Source of the DNA: Hondaea fermentalgiana
Lineage: Eukaryota > Sar > Bigyra > Thraustochytrida > Thraustochytriidae
Length of the DNA: 64,000 nucleotides
Reading direction: 5' to 3'
Assembly (NCBI GenBank): GCA_014084085.1
Contig: NPFB01000025.1
Location: forward strand, 23,093 to 87,092
Shown here one piece after another: positions 58,902-64,000 of the stretch. Position numbers and translations under genes: made by a program. Below the pieces are notes generated by a model. It was not told where the DNA came from. It saw nothing but the letters and a program-made list of their open reading frames with translations, and ran no database searches. The stretch's first letter is position 1. Each line of letters opens with the position of its first letter.

Positions 58902-59554
58902 TGTCCTCGTCGTCGTCGTCGTGGTCGCAGTCTTGGGCTCCCCGCGGGTTCCGTCGCGCGCAGCGGATCCGCCATGCTCGCCGATCCCCGCGGCCGCGGG
59001 CTCCGTCTCCCGCGTCGCGAAGAGCCTGCGCAGCATCCTTTCCTTTCCTGTCCTTCCCTTCCCTTCCCGCCGCCGCCGTCTGCGCTGCGCCCTCTCCGCG
59101 CGGCCAGCCCGCCGGCCAGCCCGCTCGCGCTCGCGTCCTGCAGCTCCAGCTCGCGCGTGAACTCGATCTGGTCTACGGCATCGACGGCCACGGAACCGCT
59201 GCGGATCCTTTCGGGACCTCCGGGGGAACAGGTGCGGATCGAACGCGGAACTGCGTGCAGTCACGATCATGACGTCGAGTTTGCGAACGAAAACTTCGCC
59301 GGCGAGTTCTACGAGGCGCGGCAAAAGACGAGCGAGAGAAGAGGCGCCGAGGCCGGGCGGCGAGCGGGGCTGAGGCAGACCGAGAAGCCGAGCGCGCGCA
59401 GAGCAGAGCTCGTGCAGCGGGATCCTCTTGCCGGGCGGGGCGCAGAGGCGCGGGCGCGGGCGCGACAGCTACAGCTACAGCTACAGCTACAGCTGCTACA
59501 GGTACATCGAAGCGAGCAAGCAAGCGACGAAGCTAGCGACGGCGGCCGAGGACC
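58902..59554. other. GC-rich divergent intergenic region
   Basis: Bidirectional upstream region of the SWSAP1-like gene and the ETFRF1 gene. GC-driven open frames only. Confidence 0.4.
59467..59494. repeat. AGCTAC hexanucleotide microsatellite
   Basis: About 4.7 AGCTAC copies in the 5' leader of the ETFRF1 gene. Confidence 0.93.
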
Positions 59555-59788
59555 ATGCATCCGCTGGTGAGAGACTTGTACAAGCGCCTGCTCACGGTCG
59601 GCAAGGAATACCCGCAGGGCCTGGACTGGGTCAAGAGCAAGGCAAAGCCGTGGATCATGCAGAATGCCGCGCTCACGGACGAGGTCGACATTAAGAAGAA
59701 AGTCGCAGAGGGCAGATTCTGGGTGCGGGAGATGCAAAGCGTCATCAAGCTCAAAAAGTATCGCACCCTCAAGAAGCGTTATTACTGA
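59555..59788 (+). CDS. ETFRF1: LYR-motif protein, ETF regulatory factor 1 (LYRM5)
   Basis: 77 residues, full length for this short family. It starts with the LYK variant of the LYR motif (residues 8-10, DLYKRLLTVGKEYPQGLDW), then a phenylalanine-type FWVREMQ helix, and ends KYRTLKKRYY, the typical KYR..K.RY tail of ETFRF1/LYRM5. The protein acts in the mitochondrial matrix, where it binds electron-transferring flavoprotein and displaces its FAD. Like other LYR proteins it has no cleavable presequence. Context ACCATGC. The downstream gene is convergent. Confidence 0.88.
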   Translation: MHPLVRDLYKRLLTVGKEYPQGLDWVKSKAKPWIMQNAALTDEVDIKKKVAEGRFWVREMQSVIKLKKYRTLKKRYY

Positions 59789-59986
59789 CCGTGATGCAAA
59801 CGAATGTGAGCGGGCTTCTGTTCAGACTTGTAGTGGCATAGACAGGACCGTCCAGACACGACGCTATTTCGTTTTCAATGCGTCTGCATACAAAGAGCTT
59901 GCAACCAACCAAACAACCAACCAACCAACCAATCAAATCGTTCCGTGCGATATTTCGAACCAATGTTAACCTAGAATAGTCAATAT

Positions 59987-60014
59987 CTCTTTCTCTCTCT
60001 CTCTCTCTCTCTTT
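59987..60014. repeat. CT dinucleotide microsatellite
   Basis: CT-rich run in the shared 3' region of the ETFRF1 gene and the pseudokinesin gene. Confidence 0.9.
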
Positions 60015-60024
60015 CATCTTTCAG

Positions 60025-63000
60025 CTAGGCCCCAGCGATTTTCCATGGAGGCTTTTCATGAGGAAACGGAGGTCTGCGCCGTACAAAGGGCTCAGATGCA
60101 CGATCGCTCTTGACTCTGTGGCGCTTGGTCGTGTTCAAGTCTGCCATTCGCAGCTCTGGCACCGTAACACTTCCATTTTCGCGGCGCACGCGGGCTTGTG
60201 GCCGACTCGATTTACCTGTCTTGGGCTGCGATACTGCAGTCGAAGCAGCCTTTCTATGATAATTGTTCTGCTTTTGTGACAACCTCGAGGCTTTCTCTTC
60301 TTCTTCTTCTTCTTCTTCTTCTTGGTCCTCCTCGCCGATAATTTTTGTAGCTCTTTCTATGCCATTGTCACCAACTCCTTCACAACGACCTAGGCCCGAG
60401 AGAGACAAACTACCTCGCTGAAGCTTTCGTGCTTTCAAACCCGCTAAAAGGCTCTCCGTGAAAGCACGTCGATCCAGTCGAGTGCGCGACTGTGTCGTGG
60501 CGCCCTCTTCGTCCGTAGTAGCAACGTCCAATGCACCTGAACTCTCAGCTGACGCAAGCATGGCCTTTTTGCGCTCGCGTAATAGGCTCACAATGTCGCT
60601 CATGCCCGTGTCTTCGCTCGTGGCGTCTCTTGCGGCTGGAACTTGTCTTGGGGCGTGATTTCGAGGAGCTGCCCTGTACACCACGGCGTCAGCCAAAGCC
60701 TTATCGAGCTGAGCTTTTGTCTCCACAAGCTTGCGTTGCAGCCCATGCTTTTCACGCTCAAAGCCTTCTTTGAGGTTCTGCGTGAGTGTCTCCATTTCCT
60801 TTGCCAAGGCATCGCGCTCGACCTGCAGCCCGTATCGTTGCTTCCGAAGAGCCTCAAGCTCATACCGTTCGCGTTTCTGTCGCGCAATGAGCTTTTCATG
60901 GGCTTCCCGGAGATCATTAAGATCCTGTTTCTGAGCTTGCGACTCGTGAAAAAGTGCAGTCAACTTTTCCGAGACCTCTTTCACATACTTGCGTTGCTCC
61001 TGCGCGGCACGATGGTCCTTACGTGCCTTCGTCTCAATCTTTCTGCACGACTCCTGAGCGGCGTCCCGTTCTTGAATAGCGGTATTAAGCTCTTCCTGGA
61101 TACGGAGGACGGTGGTTTCCATCACGTGTCGATAGAGCGCAAAATCATGCACGCTCGCTCCGTCTTGGCTCCGAGCCATCACATGCCCATTCTTGGATGG
61201 AGAACGCGATTTGGGGCCAACACTACTGCTGCCTGGCTTTGAGTTCATGTCGTGCTGCAGAGCCTGTGTGCTTGGCGATTTGACCTTTTCCAAAGCTACA
61301 CGAGATTCGGAAAGCTCATCATTGACTCGCGCGAGTTCCTTCTTTGTTTGTGCAAGTTCCTCTTCAAGCCGCGTCGTCGATTCCACAAGACCTTGGTTCT
61401 CAGCGCTGAGAAACTCGTTCGTATCTTGAAGCGTGTCGAGAGCTGCTCCGTTGTCATCCAGACGGCGGACAGCTGCTTTGATCCATCGCGCAGCCTCCTG
61501 CGCAGCGAATCGGTAATCTTCGGCTTCCATCCCTTCTGCAACTTGTTGTTCGAGAAGGCCAAGCACGCGCGTGCTTTGCTCCTCGATCGGCATGTCTGTG
61601 TCCCGAAGCTTTTCTTCGATTCGTCTGGCCTCGGCCTCGAAGGCTTCCAGCCCAGACACGGCCATTGCTGGATTCAAGTGGTCCAGCTCTTTCCCGGCCT
61701 CTGATGCCGCATAGAGTTCGCACGTTGAGGACCCGTGGAGTCGCTGGATGTGCGCAATATCATGATCCCCCGTGAAAGCATCGGTTTCGCTTTCTTGATT
61801 GTTGCAGAGATCTTGCTCAATTTCGTGCACGCGAACGCCACAAAACTGCTGCAGACGGGACATGATGCCGAGGACAGCAATTGCTCGATCCGGATCTGCG
61901 ACGCGCAGTTCTACGCTTTCGTGCGCGAGGTTCTCAGATGATCCGCTGACCCCGCTTGGCTCAGGTCTGCACCCCACAGAACCCACGACCACAAAGGCCT
62001 CGCGGTCAAGAAGTGCGCCTCGCAAAAGGTTCGCGATGCGCGAGGTGTGAAAGGGCACGGCCGGACGTTGTGCCTCGAGCGCCTCGAGCACAGTGTTGAA
62101 ATGCTGCAGCTCGAGTGGCTCGCGCGAGTCGGCAAAGACGAGCTGCAGACGCGCCTCGCCGCGTTTCACAGTAAGCACGCGATGACTAGGTCGCCCTGAT
62201 CTATCAACTTGGCTCATGCGTTCAACTAGCTGAAGCGCTTCTTTTATGTCGCCAAGACGGACCTCGAGCACATTCAAGAGAGCGCCACCGCCATCCTCGA
62301 TACGCGGTCGATCGTCTGCACTCGCGGAAGATGGCCGCTGCGAGTTTCGGCCAGCGCTCACGGCCTCCGCAAGTGCGTCGCGAATGCCAAAGGCGCCATT
62401 AAGCTCGACCCAAGAGAGCGTCACGCCCTGATTTGGACTGCACGAGCCGTCGAAGTCGAGCTGAAGTGCTCGGACAAGCTCAATATTCTGAAAGAACCCT
62501 TGACATGCGACAAGAACTGCTCTGGGATCCCAATGCAAAACGAGCACGCTTGCGTTTCCACCTTTAGTGAAGTGCTGCACAGCTGGGTCAAAGGTCTCGG
62601 CAAAATTATTGCGTTTGAAATCCTCTGTCAAATTTTGCGGAATCACCTTGTCGGCAACGAACTCGAGATCGAAGCCAGGCGCAGCATTGTCGTCATTCCA
62701 AGATGGAAACTCCTTATACTCGAGCTTGTTCTCGGACACGGCGCGAACGACCGCGTCGCGGCTTTGCGTGTGCGAGGAGTTCATCTTCATCATTCTCCGA
62801 CCCCTAACGTTGTCGCTTTCGAAGTCATTCTCGCTTTCGTTCACAAGACGGATCGTGAAAGTGCTCGCAAGTTGTCTGTAGGCTCGCGAAGACTCTCTAC
62901 GCGGGCTGAAAAGCGCTCTTCGAGCTATCTCATTGGCGTCCGTTCTCTGCACATCTTGCGCGAGCTTCCCTCCACCATCACGCCTCCGCGTCGCGCCGCC

Positions 63001-63081
63001 TCGGAGTCCCGTTTCCCAGGCTCCGGCCTTGTACGAGTTCCTCGTAATCGGGCTGCTTCTGCGCGCCACGGGGCTCTGCAT
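60025..63081 (-). CDS. Degenerate kinesin (pseudokinesin) with coiled-coil tail
   Basis: About 1018 residues from ATG 63081 (the frame is open further upstream, but low complexity; the start is uncertain). Residues about 120-380 follow the kinesin motor order: FDLEFVADKVIPQN resembles the F.FD.VF....Q strand, GNASVLVLHWDPRAVLVACQ sits where the P-loop belongs, VTLSWVELNGAFGIRDAL resembles the V.V.E.YNE..RDLL strand, GRPSHRVLTV replaces the switch I SSRSH motif, ARLQLVFADSREP replaces LxLVDLAGSE, and VPFHTSRIANLLRGALLDRE matches the VPYRDSKLTRLLQDSLGG block. The GQTGSGKT P-loop and both switch motifs are lost, so ATPase and motility are not expected. About 460-780 is coiled coil, followed by a charged Glu tract and a basic tail. 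A non-motile microtubule-binding or adaptor role is inferred. Confidence 0.65.
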   Translation of the reverse strand: MQSPVARRSSPITRNSYKAGAWETGLRGGATRRRDGGGKLAQDVQRTDANEIARRALFSPRRESSRAYRQLASTFTIRLVNESENDFESDNVRGRRMMKMNSSHTQSRDAVVRAVSENKLEYKEFPSWNDDNAAPGFDLEFVADKVIPQNLTEDFKRNNFAETFDPAVQHFTKGGNASVLVLHWDPRAVLVACQGFFQNIELVRALQLDFDGSCSPNQGVTLSWVELNGAFGIRDALAEAVSAGRNSQRPSSASADDRPRIEDGGGALLNVLEVRLGDIKEALQLVERMSQVDRSGRPSHRVLTVKRGEARLQLVFADSREPLELQHFNTVLEALEAQRPAVPFHTSRIANLLRGALLDREAFVVVGSVGCRPEPSGVSGSSENLAHESVELRVADPDRAIAVLGIMSRLQQFCGVRVHEIEQDLCNNQESETDAFTGDHDIAHIQRLHGSSTCELYAASEAGKELDHLNPAMAVSGLEAFEAEARRIEEKLRDTDMPIEEQSTRVLGLLEQQVAEGMEAEDYRFAAQEAARWIKAAVRRLDDNGAALDTLQDTNEFLSAENQGLVESTTRLEEELAQTKKELARVNDELSESRVALEKVKSPSTQALQHDMNSKPGSSSVGPKSRSPSKNGHVMARSQDGASVHDFALYRHVMETTVLRIQEELNTAIQERDAAQESCRKIETKARKDHRAAQEQRKYVKEVSEKLTALFHESQAQKQDLNDLREAHEKLIARQKRERYELEALRKQRYGLQVERDALAKEMETLTQNLKEGFEREKHGLQRKLVETKAQLDKALADAVVYRAAPRNHAPRQVPAARDATSEDTGMSDIVSLLRERKKAMLASAESSGALDVATTDEEGATTQSRTRLDRRAFTESLLAGLKARKLQRGSLSLSGLGRCEGVGDNGIERATKIIGEEDQEEEEEEEEEKASRLSQKQNNYHRKAASTAVSQPKTGKSSRPQARVRRENGSVTVPELRMADLNTTKRHRVKSDRASEPFVRRRPPFPHEKPPWKIAGA

Positions 63082-63840
63082 CTTGCTCCTCTGCCGCGCG
63101 CCCAGGCAGGGAGTGACACAAGGCGCGTCGAAGCCAAGCCAAGCGAGGCGGGCCCGACTCGCCCGGATCTCCGCGGCCTCCGCGGTCGGCGCGCGCTCTG
63201 GCTCGCGCTCGCGCTGCCGCTCTGCGTTCTGGCCCAAGTTTGCTCGGTGCTCGGCCAGCTTCAAGTTGTTTGTTTGTTTGCTGCACAGGACGGTTTCGCC
63301 GCGTTCCCACCCCGGAGTCGCCGCCGGCGCGCACCTTTGGGAACGCGCCCGAAGCGGCTGCCAGGCCCAGCTCACGCGCGCGAGCACGCCGAGCAAACCA
63401 AGCAAGCACACCAAGCTCGCAAGCAAACACCCGCCACAGAGCCTGCCAGCAGCGCGCCGGCGCGGGTCTGTCCACCGTGCTGGCCGCTCAAGGTCGGCGC
63501 TGTCCTCGGTCGCGGGCCCCGAGGCGGTCTCTCCTTGGCCTGGCTTATCGGCGCTTGCCGCTGCTTGGCGACCGTTGTGCGCGGTGTAGCAAGCGCGCGA
63601 CCACGCAGCCAGACCCGAAACGGAGACGAGGCCGTGGACGAGGTCGCTCGGCTCGCGTGCGCTCTCGCGAGGCCGCACGGAGGAGCGGGCGCGAGGACGC
63701 TCTGGAGGGAGCGAGGGAGGCGAGGCCCGGGCGGCCGGCCAGCCAGCCTTGAGGACGTCTTGACAGCAGGTTGCGCGACGAGGCGTCAGTCAAGTGACGG
63801 CGCTGGTGCTGGTGCTCTTGAACGCGCACGTCGTCACGAG
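63082..63840. other. GC-rich region, no gene supported
   Basis: Presumed upstream region of the pseudokinesin gene and of whatever lies at the right edge. All frames are open by composition; 63784-63840 could belong to either strand of the partial gene at the edge. Confidence 0.4.
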
Positions 63841-64000
63841 ATGCGCGGCGATCAGGGAGACGCAGAAGGCGAGGCGTTGCGCCAGGAACACGAAGTCCGC
63901 AAGACGCAGGCTGATGTGGAAGAGGCTGAACGTAAACGAAACGCTCTCGACGAGCGATGGCGACGCAAGCTCGAAGGACGCAAGGAAGAGCAACAACGCA
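63841..64000 (+). CDS. Partial reading frame at window edge (orientation uncertain)
   Basis: The plus strand reads an ATG followed by 52 charged residues (ending RKLEGRKEEQQR) and runs off the window; no earlier in-frame Met is seen. This looks like the N-terminus of a coiled-coil protein. The minus strand over the same bases is also open to the edge and would be the hydrophobic C-terminus of a membrane protein ending at 63790, with even higher GC3. Complementarity makes one a shadow of the other, and I cannot decide from this fragment. Confidence 0.35.
   Translation, partial: MRGDQGDAEGEALRQEHEVRKTQADVEEAERKRNALDERWRRKLEGRKEEQQR

Noticed and set aside
63790..63996. Minus-strand hydrophobic frame at the right edge
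   Set aside because: Not fully rejected, but recorded as the alternative to the plus-strand partial frame; the fragment is too short to decide.

Overview
The window is nuclear DNA from a GC-rich, intron-poor, gene-dense unicellular eukaryote. Evidence: DNA polymerase delta subunit 2, a Ski8/WDR61 WD40 protein, an NSUN-type tRNA m5C methyltransferase, a LYR-motif ETF regulator, COPI-associated, EDR2-C, DEP-polycystin, IQ/C2 and kinesin-derived proteins, GT-AG introns and no operons. The style (long single-exon genes, many EF-hand/ankyrin/coiled-coil proteins, microsatellite-rich 5' leaders) fits a thraustochytrid or another stramenopile protist; that placement is inference, not proof. Two 100-N assembly gaps are present.

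Layout. 1-15 kb: giant C2/IQ protein (+), coiled-coil protein (-), ankyrin/TPR protein (+), POLD2 (+), PDZ-membrane protein (-), EDR2-C lipid-binding-type protein (+). 15-25 kb, all minus: an ABCG half-transporter fused to a NOTUM/pectin-acetylesterase-like ectodomain (its signal peptide is broken by gap 1), a URC1-type GTP cyclohydrolase II-like enzyme, and an EF-hand protein with a 99-bp tandem repeat. 25-33 kb: a patch of lineage-specific membrane proteins, comprising a tandem paralogue pair whose second copy carries two in-frame stops exactly at glutamine positions, and a divergently oriented pair of four-TM paralogues. 33-45 kb: COPI-associated EF-hand protein, macrodomain protein (gap 2 upstream), protein kinase, acidic protein, divergent Rab-like GTPase, WDR61, NSUN methyltransferase. 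45-58 kb: long coiled-coil protein, cysteine-rich repeat receptor-like protein, a 2.5-kb repeat-rich gene-poor stretch, and a double-DEP polycystin channel. 58-64 kb: a SWSAP1/RecA-like protein in two exons, a tiny ETFRF1/LYRM5 gene, a degenerate kinesin (pseudokinesin), and a partial reading frame at the right edge.

The genes are mostly functionally unrelated neighbours, arranged in divergent or convergent pairs with 40-950 bp spacers. The most notable items are the hydrolase-ABCG fusion, the pseudokinesin, the paralogue with two Gln-to-stop codons, the WDR61 gene whose first coding exon is just the ATG, and a local duplication that includes the 3' end of the methyltransferase gene.
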